DNA of 24,787 nt from a virus, in IMG/VR virus record IMGVR_UViG_3300024326_000034, positions 1 to 24,787 of that record. One strand, given 5' to 3'. Each line of letters starts with the position of its first letter. The stretch's first letter is position 1. Shown here piece after piece: positions 1-5,232 of this stretch. A program made the translations under genes and the position numbers. A model generated the notes under the pieces. That model searched no databases, was not told where the DNA came from, and was given only the letters and a program-made list of their open reading frames with translations.

Positions 1-31
1 AATAAACGTACACAAGAAGATAGATCTGTTA

Positions 32-220
32 TTATACTTCACCTCTTAGTTTTAATCTTTTTCTAAGAGTAGTAATTGAAACATCTACGTTATGATCTCT
101 ATAAAGAATCATCTTTGCAGCATGAGCCTTAGTATCTAAATTAGTGTTTCTAGTTTTAACAACAGTATCTAAGACATCTTCTAAAATGTCTTTAACTACA
201 TAAGGAGTTTTGTTCTTCAT
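32..220 (-). CDS. Small basic protein of unknown function, HTH-like C-terminus
   Basis: A 62-residue, lysine/arginine-rich protein that I do not recognise. The C-terminal third (VDVSITTLRKRLKLRGEV) has the spacing of a helix-turn-helix recognition helix, so DNA binding is possible but is only inferred. The start is ATG at 218-220, and its first 29 bases overlap the 3' end of the upstream exonuclease gene, which suggests translational coupling. It is the third gene of the minus-strand ERF-exonuclease unit and might be an accessory or regulatory protein of the recombination or early module. The 31 bases beyond its stop contain no recognisable start before the window edge. Confidence 0.6.
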   Translation of the reverse strand: MKNKTPYVVKDILEDVLDTVVKTRNTNLDTKAHAAKMILYRDHNVDVSITTLRKRLKLRGEV

Positions 221-842
221 TAACTTTTGTATTTAAGGTTTTTATATATTCTCTACATTCTTCAACTCTATCATATATTTTCTGGATGTCATCATCATTC
301 CTTTCTACCTCGAATACTTTGATTCTGTACTTAGCTTCTAAGTTATCATACTCATAAGGAACGTCTGTCCATTGATTCAACAGATCCGTTGGCGTTTCCA
401 TTAGAGTATAAACTAACTTTGCTTTTTTTAGGGTAGTTAGTGCCATATATCCTTGTAGCTGCCAATAATAGTCCTTAGTAGGGATCTTATCTTCAAACAG
501 AGGAAAAGTCCAATGATCCCAGCTATTCTTCATATCAATAATAACACCGTTATGTATTAAGTCAGGAGTACCTGTCATAAACTCATTCTGATACTTTACA
601 GTATTCTTAGCTAAGAAACCTAAGTCTAACTCTTCAGAAAAGTAGTCAATAGAATCATCTTCCATCTGTAAACCTTTCTCTGTGTACTTGTTGCCTGTGA
701 ACTTTTGACCTCCGTAGATCTGTTCTTTCATCCAATCTTGTACATAAGACTGTGTAGTTTTACTTAAAACCTCTGTCTTACTTCTACTATTAGCCATAAT
801 TTGACCAATAGCAGAACATCTAATCTTAAATTGTGTATCCAT
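192..842 (-). CDS. PD-(D/E)XK exonuclease (YqaJ / lambda-exo type)
   Basis: A 216-residue protein with the motif order of the lambda-exonuclease/RecB nuclease fold. There is an acidic helix with the TEKG motif (E56) and following acidic residues, then GTPD at 91-94, then IIDMK with D103 and K105 as the D-x-K pair, and a following YYWQLQGYM segment carrying the Q...Y motif (Q128, Y132). Family members resect double-stranded DNA 5' to 3' to give 3' single-stranded tails using metal ions. The gene lies 25 bases downstream of the ERF annealing protein on the same strand, so the pair should act together in phage recombination, repair or concatemer formation. ATG at 840-842 is the start; no strong Shine-Dalgarno sequence is visible. 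Confidence 0.85.
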   Translation of the reverse strand: MDTQFKIRCSAIGQIMANSRSKTEVLSKTTQSYVQDWMKEQIYGGQKFTGNKYTEKGLQMEDDSIDYFSEELDLGFLAKNTVKYQNEFMTGTPDLIHNGVIIDMKNSWDHWTFPLFEDKIPTKDYYWQLQGYMALTTLKKAKLVYTLMETPTDLLNQWTDVPYEYDNLEAKYRIKVFEVERNDDDIQKIYDRVEECREYIKTLNTKVNEEQNSLCS

Positions 843-867
843 GCTTCTCTAGTAATTTAATTTTTTC

Positions 868-1422
868 TCAAACTTGAGGATTAATAATAGACTTCATCTC
901 GTCTTCAGATACTTCATAGTCAACTAACCTAGATACTACTGCATCTTTTTGTCCGTTCTTTACTGCTTCTAACATCTTCTTCTTGATAGCAGCCGTTAAC
1001 TTCTTCTTAGTAATAGTTTTGGTAACATTACCATGAGTGTTAGTAGCGTCTGCATCTTTAGTGTCGTCAATTAAGAACATTCCATTAAGGGCGTACTTTC
1101 TTGCGTATGAACTCGATGAACCGAAACTCTGTGCAATATCCATCCCCTTTCTGTTTGGATCAATACCTGCTTGCGCTGTTGAAGCCAACCTATCACCTTC
1201 ATACGATACCATAACAGTAGACTCAACATACATATAGTTACCAGCTTCGTGTACTTGGTCTGCAATTGTAATAAGTAATCCATGTTTAGCTAATAAAGGT
1301 TTAACTGCTTCTAAAATGTCTTCACAACTTCTGTAGTTATATTTACCGAAATTATTCCTTTGATTCTTTGGTGCTTTTAGTTCACTTTGAACCTTGAGCA
1401 ATCTTTCTTGTAGTTCTTTCAT
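868..1422 (-). CDS. ERF-family single-strand DNA annealing protein
   Basis: The protein matches the ERF recombinase family in pattern. The N-terminal part has FGKYNYRSCEDILEAVKPLL, a hallmark block, and the middle has QSFGSSSSYARKYAL followed by LIDDTKDADA. The C-terminal tail is Lys-rich. ERF proteins anneal complementary single strands and replace RecA in phage recombination. The reading frame is open to a TTG codon at 1435-1437, but the ATG at 1420-1422 (MKELQERLL) is the more likely start, giving 184 residues. The partner exonuclease gene follows directly. The upstream gap to the plus-strand peptide gene must hold the promoter of this unit, because the gene diverges from its neighbour. 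Confidence 0.9.
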   Translation of the reverse strand: MKELQERLLKVQSELKAPKNQRNNFGKYNYRSCEDILEAVKPLLAKHGLLITIADQVHEAGNYMYVESTVMVSYEGDRLASTAQAGIDPNRKGMDIAQSFGSSSSYARKYALNGMFLIDDTKDADATNTHGNVTKTITKKKLTAAIKKKMLEAVKNGQKDAVVSRLVDYEVSEDEMKSIINPQV

Positions 1423-1462
1423 GTCTCTAATATACAATTTATTTGTAATAAAGGTTACATTA

Positions 1463-1477
1463 TTAAGAAAAATGTTT
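1463..1477 (-). promoter_or_regulatory. Shared upstream motif AAACATTTTTCTTAA, copy 1
   Basis: On the minus strand this reads AAACATTTTTCTTAA and ends 40 bases before the ERF ATG. A nearly identical element (one T fewer) sits at 4002-4015 in front of the 58-aa lysis-region gene. Both lie in real intergenic gaps upstream of a minus-strand gene, so they may be a phage promoter element or operator. Two AT-rich copies are weak evidence. Confidence 0.25.
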
Positions 1478-1504
1478 TATTTAATGTTAAGTTAATATTA
1501 TAAT
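1476..1504 (+). promoter_or_regulatory. Candidate promoter for the plus-strand unit
   Basis: The divergent gap holds TTTATT (1476-1481), a 17-base spacer, and TATAAT (1499-1504), which is 24 bases upstream of the 55-aa peptide start. This looks like a sigma-70 -10 box with a poor -35. A clear Bacteroidota TAnnTTTG -7 element was not found. In such AT-rich DNA a TATAAT match is easily fortuitous. Confidence 0.25.
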
Positions 1505-1528
1505 GGTATTAAGATCGTAAAAGAAGAT

Positions 1529-1696
1529 ATGAAAATAATAATAACAGCAATAGTAATATTAATTGCAACTTCAGACAGAACTATACCTAAAAACTCTGGA
1601 CTAACAGAAGGTCACATAGAATTTTTAAAAGACCATGAAGCTTATGAAGATTTTATGGAGGCTTTTTATCCAGATTCAAGTAAAAATAGTTTGTAG
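1529..1696 (+). CDS. 55-aa putative secreted or membrane-anchored peptide
   Basis: A 55-codon frame from ATG at 1529 to TAG at 1694-1696. It begins with Met-Lys and then an uninterrupted hydrophobic stretch, residues 3-13 (IIITAIVILIA), followed by TSDRT. This resembles a signal peptide or single membrane anchor. The rest is hydrophilic and acidic (HIEFLKDHEAYEDFMEAFY). There is no lipobox cysteine. The start is preceded by A-rich sequence with AGAAG at a suitable distance. It is the only protein gene on the plus strand and shares its orientation with the tRNA and terminator that follow. A short exported phage protein expressed separately from the late genes could be a superinfection-exclusion or envelope-modifying factor, but that is inference. 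I recognise no family. Confidence 0.6.
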   Translation: MKIIITAIVILIATSDRTIPKNSGLTEGHIEFLKDHEAYEDFMEAFYPDSSKNSL

Positions 1697-1726
1697 ATTA
1701 TAAATTAATTACGATATTAGATCCAT

Positions 1727-1800
1727 GCTTCTTTAGCTCAGTTGGCTAGAGCAGTTGATTTGTAATCAACAGGTCGTAGGTTCGAGTCCTATAAGAAGCT
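1727..1800 (+). tRNA. tRNA-Thr (anticodon UGU)
   Basis: The sequence folds as a complete cloverleaf. The acceptor stem is GCTTCTT (1727-1733) with AAGAAGC (1793-1799), fully paired, with discriminator T at 1800. The D stem is GCTC/GAGC, the anticodon stem GTTGA/TCAAC, and the loop TTTGTAA with anticodon TGT at 1761-1763. The T arm is GTAGG-TTCGAGT-CCTAT with one G-T pair. CCA is not encoded, so it must be added by the host enzyme. U34 reads ACA, a common Thr codon in these AT-rich genes. The tRNA lies 30 bases after the peptide gene and is oriented against the flanking phage genes. Confidence 0.95.
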
Positions 1801-1870
1801 CTGGACGTTTTTGTCCAATTAACCATTTGATTGAGGTTAATAACACACATTGTTCTCTATAGTAAGGAAT
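1801..1870 (+). other. Two tandem stem-loops after the tRNA, possible structured RNA
   Basis: Directly after the tRNA there are two adjoining perfect inverted repeats. TGGAC (1802-1806) pairs with GTCCA (1813-1817) around a 6-base loop. ATTAACC (1818-1824) pairs with GGTTAAT (1835-1841) around a 10-base loop. Nothing codes here. With the terminator at 1871 they would form a three-hairpin 3' RNA. It may be a small RNA, a tRNA-processing leader, or simply a structured 3' end. Confidence 0.4.
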
Positions 1871-1917
1871 AGGGAGGTCTAGAAACAAATGCTTGAAGCT
1901 AGCCTCCCTTTTTCTTT
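1871..1917 (+). terminator. Intrinsic terminator of the plus-strand unit, possibly bidirectional
   Basis: AGGGAGG-T-CTAG (1871-1882) pairs with CTAG-CCTCCCT (1899-1909), leaving one bulged T, around a 16-base loop. A T-rich run TTTTTCTTTA follows on the plus strand. The T-run shows that it ends plus-strand transcription of the peptide and tRNA. The same hairpin lies just past the 3' end of the converging minus-strand late operon, where it lacks a good U-tract but may still slow read-through. Confidence 0.8.
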
Positions 1918-3121
1918 ATTTACTTCTCTTCATTTCAAAGAAAATATCAGAATGTTTAATTCTGTTACTATATTTAGGAACGATCTGTACGCTATACCCA
2001 CTATAAGTCTCACCAAAGTTATGTGATACCCATGCAGATGGTGGAGCAAAACTCATGTAGTTTCTATAATCAAACTTCTTAGTTCTCTGGTAACCTACCT
2101 GATGTAAATCTCCCTTCTCTACGTGAATGTATTTAGACTTAATATCGTAATGATCTATGTAGTCATTAATAAAGTTAATGGTACGATCATTAAGAACTAT
2201 AGGCAAACCTCTATTCATGTGTTTCTTGTCCTTACCATGCGTTAAAACAAAGCAATGATCTCCCCATTCAAAATGCTCCATAAACCTCTCCAACAGCTCA
2301 AAAGATACATTAGGCATACCTGCACAGTCAATCATGTATTGAACTGTCTTGTTAGCTATCCATCCAAAGTCTCCTGAGTGATTACAGTTAGAAACAGATC
2401 TAATAACATACTTCTTAGCTACACCAGACTCAATAATCCTTCTAATAAGGTTATATTTACCTCTAACATATACATCAAAAGCTTGTTTATTATTCATGTT
2501 TTGGTCTAGCTTGTGTCCACCTCTTGTAGTGTAACCATCCCATCCATCTAATCCATCACCTAAATCATCTAATACGAATAATTCAAACGTACCATTCTCC
2601 TTATACTCTTGTATGATACTATCATAGACAGAATCTAAGTTCTGATTGAATACTTCTTCATTGTATTCATAAGAAAATAATGAATTACCTTGTGGATTAG
2701 GATCTAAACCAACGTGAATATCGCTTAACACGACTTTTAAGGCACTTTCAAAGGCTATGTCATGTGAAACTACGTCAATAGGCTTATAATCGCTTAAAAC
2801 CTCTCTAACGGTAGATTCAATATCTTCCTGTGATAATCCTGAAACTTCATTCTCTGATACTCTAACAGAAAAGTCCTCACCATTAAACTCACTTTTATGC
2901 CAATACGCATCCACTTTAGAAGTTGGAATACCCTTAGCCTCACAGTAAGCTTCAATAGCTGAATTGTCTTGCTTATTAAGAAATCTTCTAATGTAGTTTC
3001 TGATTGCTTGAAAAGTAGAAGGATCTAAACCATTCTCGGTATAGACCATTCTAGCTATTTCAGACTTTGACTTATCCTTATTTGATAGAATAAAGTCATT
3101 ATAAATTGCCCATTTACTCAT
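1916..3121 (-). CDS. Calcineurin-like metallophosphoesterase with N-terminal HTH-like segment
   Basis: A 401-residue protein. Residues 130-340 carry the metallophosphoesterase motif series: D-x-H in LSDIHVG (D134, H136), GD in LDDLGDGLDGWDG (D189), an Asn-His pair in SNCNHSGD (N247, H248), and later His motifs LTHG (H295) and GDLH (H340). These would bind two metal ions and hydrolyse a phosphoester. The substrate (nucleic acid, nucleotide or protein) cannot be told. Residues 1-50 (KSKSEIARMVYTENG... to RNYIRRFL) look like a helix-turn-helix, pointing to a nucleic-acid-related role. It is the last gene of the late block, 6 bases after the holin candidate, and its stop overlaps the convergent terminator. 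Confidence 0.8.
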   Translation of the reverse strand: MSKWAIYNDFILSNKDKSKSEIARMVYTENGLDPSTFQAIRNYIRRFLNKQDNSAIEAYCEAKGIPTSKVDAYWHKSEFNGEDFSVRVSENEVSGLSQEDIESTVREVLSDYKPIDVVSHDIAFESALKVVLSDIHVGLDPNPQGNSLFSYEYNEEVFNQNLDSVYDSIIQEYKENGTFELFVLDDLGDGLDGWDGYTTRGGHKLDQNMNNKQAFDVYVRGKYNLIRRIIESGVAKKYVIRSVSNCNHSGDFGWIANKTVQYMIDCAGMPNVSFELLERFMEHFEWGDHCFVLTHGKDKKHMNRGLPIVLNDRTINFINDYIDHYDIKSKYIHVEKGDLHQVGYQRTKKFDYRNYMSFAPPSAWVSHNFGETYSGYSVQIVPKYSNRIKHSDIFFEMKRSK

Positions 3122-3127
3122 ACAGCC

Positions 3128-3388
3128 TTATCCTACTAAAACTTTTATTAACTTATCATAAACCTCTTGATCTATCTTTCCGAAAGAGTATGCTACCCCT
3201 GCGATGATTGATACAACAGTTGTAATAAATCCTAAAAGCCTACTGTAGTCTAGCTCACCTGCTGGAGTTTCTGTAGTGTCTGCTCTGTTAATCTTTAATG
3301 CTTTGGTTACGTGCTTGATGTCTTTAATACCTACACCGAATCTTTTAGCTACTTTTGCAGCCGCTTCTGCGAATAAAATGATTTTCAT
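3128..3388 (-). CDS. Small single-pass membrane protein, candidate holin
   Basis: An 86-residue protein with one clear hydrophobic segment at about residues 51-69 (LLGFITTVVSIIAGVAYSF), an amphipathic, Ala/Lys-rich N-terminal half, and a short charged C-terminus. It lies between the M15 peptidase gene (8 bases upstream) and the metallophosphoesterase. A small membrane protein next to the only visible peptidoglycan hydrolase is the usual setting of a holin. Holins have little conserved sequence, so the call rests on size, topology and position. An alternative is another lysis accessory protein such as an antiholin. Confidence 0.5.
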   Translation of the reverse strand: MKIILFAEAAAKVAKRFGVGIKDIKHVTKALKINRADTTETPAGELDYSRLLGFITTVVSIIAGVAYSFGKIDQEVYDKLIKVLVG

Positions 3389-3396
3389 AATTATAT

Positions 3397-3822
3397 TTAA
3401 GGTTTTACAATATCAATCTTACTAGAAGCTGTCCATGCAGTATCAAAATGAAGCCATGTAGGCGCAAATGCACCATCTTCTATTCTAGTAAGTCCTTTGT
3501 CCATAAAAAGACTTTCGTTCTTTATTATGTCTTCTCTTATCTCATCTGGAGTAGCCTTAACACAATTAATGTCAAAGCCTCTACCAAATTTATGTTGTGA
3601 GTAAGATCCCCCTACAGAACAATTAGGTGGTCTAAATCCTCTGAATTGAAGATTACCACCTTGATACCAATTATTAACTGTAGTGCTTCCATAACGTTCT
3701 CTAAAGAACTGTAACAGAAGAACTGTGTCTTTGTCTAGGAATCTCTGAGAAAAAGCTCCCCACTTCTCGTAGGTTGCCTTATCTATTAATTCGTGTAAGT
3801 GAAAATTACTTGTTACTTTCAT
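3397..3822 (-). CDS. M15 family peptidase, endolysin
   Basis: A 141-residue zinc peptidase of the D-Ala-D-Ala carboxypeptidase / L-Ala-D-Glu endopeptidase class. The motif SQHKFGRGFDIN gives H77 and D84 (the H-x6-D zinc pair). WLHFD gives H125 and D127, and E116 in RIEDG is the likely catalytic acid. This short form has no separate cell-wall-binding domain and no signal peptide, so release to the periplasm would depend on a holin. It would cut peptide bridges of the peptidoglycan. The start at 3822 lies inside the upstream 58-aa gene, with a 17-base overlap, which suggests coupled translation. Confidence 0.85.
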   Translation of the reverse strand: MKVTSNFHLHELIDKATYEKWGAFSQRFLDKDTVLLLQFFRERYGSTTVNNWYQGGNLQFRGFRPPNCSVGGSYSQHKFGRGFDINCVKATPDEIREDIIKNESLFMDKGLTRIEDGAFAPTWLHFDTAWTASSKIDIVKP

Positions 3823-3982
3823 CTTGTGCTATTTGCTCTAGTGCCAACATCATGTTTCTAACCTCACGATAGTCGTGTCCAGATAGATAAGTTACAATGT
3901 CGTTAAATAATGCAATAGGGATGCTTACAGATGGTACTTGAGCAGCTTCTGCTTTCTCCAACTCTAATTCTTTCTTGTCCAT
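3806..3982 (-). CDS. 58-aa protein of the lysis region
   Basis: A short frame, ATG at 3980-3982 and stop TAA at 3806-3808. Residues 1-15 are charged and helical (MDKKELELEKAEAA), followed by VPSVSIPIALFNDIVTYLSG and a helical C-terminus ending QIAQDESNK. There is no membrane segment or signal. It fills the otherwise empty space upstream of the endolysin, overlaps it by 17 bases in a different frame, and is preceded by the AAACATTTTCTTAA motif. I do not know the family. The pattern suggests a small oligomerising or regulatory protein co-expressed with lysis genes. Confidence 0.65.
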   Translation of the reverse strand: MDKKELELEKAEAAQVPSVSIPIALFNDIVTYLSGHDYREVRNMMLALEQIAQDESNK

Positions 3983-4001
3983 ATTACAATATACTAAATT
4001 T

Positions 4002-4015
4002 TTAAGAAAATGTTT
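4002..4015 (-). promoter_or_regulatory. Shared upstream motif AAACATTTTCTTAA, copy 2
   Basis: This is the second copy of the element found before the ERF gene. It ends 19 bases before the ATG of the 58-aa gene, in the 34-base gap after the 104-aa gene. It may mark a promoter at the start of the lysis genes. The evidence is limited to the similarity and the position. Confidence 0.25.
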
Positions 4016-4016
4016 C

Positions 4017-4331
4017 CTATGATAAGTCTGCTTTAGCTAATTTAGCCATATCTAAACCTCTTTCTACTAACTCAGCTATTGCTAGGTCATGTAAATAACT
4101 ATACCCTTGTACCGCTGTTAAAGCAGGAGTATTAAAAGGAGAAAAGTCAAAGTCTAATTGACTGTTAATTATGTCCATTGAATTATCTACATAACTATCT
4201 CTGTTTTTATAGATATTAAATCCCACTTCATAAGAACCGTTAATCTTTAACTTTCCATAGATTCTAATGTAAGAGTTAGGTAATTCTAAACCTAACTTAG
4301 TTGCTATTGCGTTTGTGTTATTTATTGCCAT
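4017..4331 (-). CDS. Hypothetical 104-aa phage protein
   Basis: A soluble 104-residue protein that I do not recognise. The first 60 residues look like beta strands (SYIRIYGKLKINGSYEVGFNIY), and the last 35 look helical (LHDLAIAELVERGLDMAKLA). No catalytic motif, signal peptide or membrane segment is seen. It stops with TAG, unlike most neighbours, which use TAA. It lies downstream of the fibre genes, 21 bases after the 76-aa gene. Proteins in this position are often fibre assembly factors or small virion components, but nothing here proves it. Confidence 0.65.
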   Translation of the reverse strand: MAINNTNAIATKLGLELPNSYIRIYGKLKINGSYEVGFNIYKNRDSYVDNSMDIINSQLDFDFSPFNTPALTAVQGYSYLHDLAIAELVERGLDMAKLAKADLS

Positions 4332-4352
4332 TTTTGTATATTTAGTTGTTGT

Positions 4353-4583
4353 TTATAATTGAATGCTAGAAGATTTATAAGTATTTGCTTCTATAGCAGA
4401 ATTTATTTCTATAGTCCCCATGTGGTTTCTAACAATATCATCTATAACAGATTTGTCTGTTTCCGTTACGTTTACATAAATAACGTCTAGGTGATATTTA
4501 TTGTTTTGTTGTTTGTCTATATTTACAACACAAAAATCTCCTTTTGTGTCTAAATCTGCTATTAATGAATTTATATCTATCAT
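4353..4583 (-). CDS. Hypothetical 76-aa phage protein
   Basis: A 76-residue acidic protein with alternating strand-like segments (DFCVVNIDKQ, KYHLDVIYVNV) and a helix around SVIDDIVRNH. No family is recognised. It begins at ATG 4581-4583, 10 bases after the stop of the 212-aa surface-domain protein, in the run of small genes between the tail fibre and lysis genes. It is kept as real because the region is otherwise tightly packed on this strand and the frame fills the gap. Confidence 0.6.
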   Translation of the reverse strand: MIDINSLIADLDTKGDFCVVNIDKQQNNKYHLDVIYVNVTETDKSVIDDIVRNHMGTIEINSAIEANTYKSSSIQL

Positions 4584-4593
4584 CTTATATATT

Positions 4594-5232
4594 TTAATAA
4601 GTAAACCTTGTTACTGGTCTTATATTATCCCTTGAAAAGCTTGATGGCATACTGTATATTGCCTTGCTAGTAGCTCCTCTATTATTAGAGCTTGCTGAAG
4701 TATCGTCTACCATCCACCATTCTCTTCCACTAGCGTAGTCTCCCCAATTGTTTATCCAAAAAATTACAATATTATCTGTTCCGTTATAGCAGAAATTACT
4801 ATCATTAAAACTAAATGTATGATAATCATCTTGACTTAAATTAGGAATAGAAAAAGTACCACTTGCTACTAATGTTTCATTTTTTATCGTTAATATATTA
4901 GACATACTTAGATTAGCAGCACCAGAACCCGTTGGACTCATTGAGCCTGAAGGTAATATAGAGTCAGTAGTATGTGCTATTTTAATATATTGGTTTTGTG
5001 GACTATAAGCATAACTTCCGCTATACCTACCTGCTCTAAGTGTTAATCCTGTAAGTTGCTTTGCACTACCCATTTCACTAGAGCTAATTATCCAACACCC
5101 TATTCCGTATTCCCAATAATGGTCTACTGGATAATCACCATCATATCCATCACCTATATCTGGAATAGGATCAAAATTTAAGTCTTTAACAGACGCACAT
5201 CTAGGCGCACATATTTTATTGAAGAAAAACAT
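4594..5232 (-). CDS. Beta-sandwich surface protein, probable fibre accessory
   Basis: A 212-residue protein rich in Ser, Asn, Gly and aromatic residues, with no signal peptide. The C-terminal half contains TFSFNDSNFCYNGTDNIVIFW, then a loop and an R-x-RF-like end (IRPVTRFTY). This resembles beta-sandwich domains that I associate with secreted Bacteroidota proteins, where a 'F-x-YNGTDNLVI' strand is typical. A phage could use it to bind host surface polymers. Its ATG overlaps the stop of the 864-aa fibre gene (TAATG), so the two products are probably made together and may assemble together. The domain relation is recollection, not a search result. Confidence 0.55.
   Translation of the reverse strand: MFFFNKICAPRCASVKDLNFDPIPDIGDGYDGDYPVDHYWEYGIGCWIISSSEMGSAKQLTGLTLRAGRYSGSYAYSPQNQYIKIAHTTDSILPSGSMSPTGSGAANLSMSNILTIKNETLVASGTFSIPNLSQDDYHTFSFNDSNFCYNGTDNIVIFWINNWGDYASGREWWMVDDTSASSNNRGATSKAIYSMPSSFSRDNIRPVTRFTY

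Noticed and set aside
859-880. T-run and CTCAA/TTGAG stem between the ERF and exonuclease genes as a terminator
   Set aside because: The T-run lies on the wrong side for minus-strand transcription, and the loop is only two bases.
1037-1237. 66-codon plus-strand frame opposite the ERF gene
   Set aside because: It lies wholly inside the antisense of a well-supported ERF gene, and its sequence shows no domain, leader or start context. It is a shadow frame.
1727-1800. tRNA as a prophage attachment site
   Set aside because: The tRNA is complete with all stems and no partial tRNA copy or integrase gene is seen. A functional phage tRNA fits better.
1852-1867. CCTTACTATAGAGAAC on the minus strand, similar to the core of T7-type promoters
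   Set aside because: Only the short ACTATAGAG part matches, there is a single copy, no phage RNA polymerase gene is visible, and it would read into the antisense of the tRNA.
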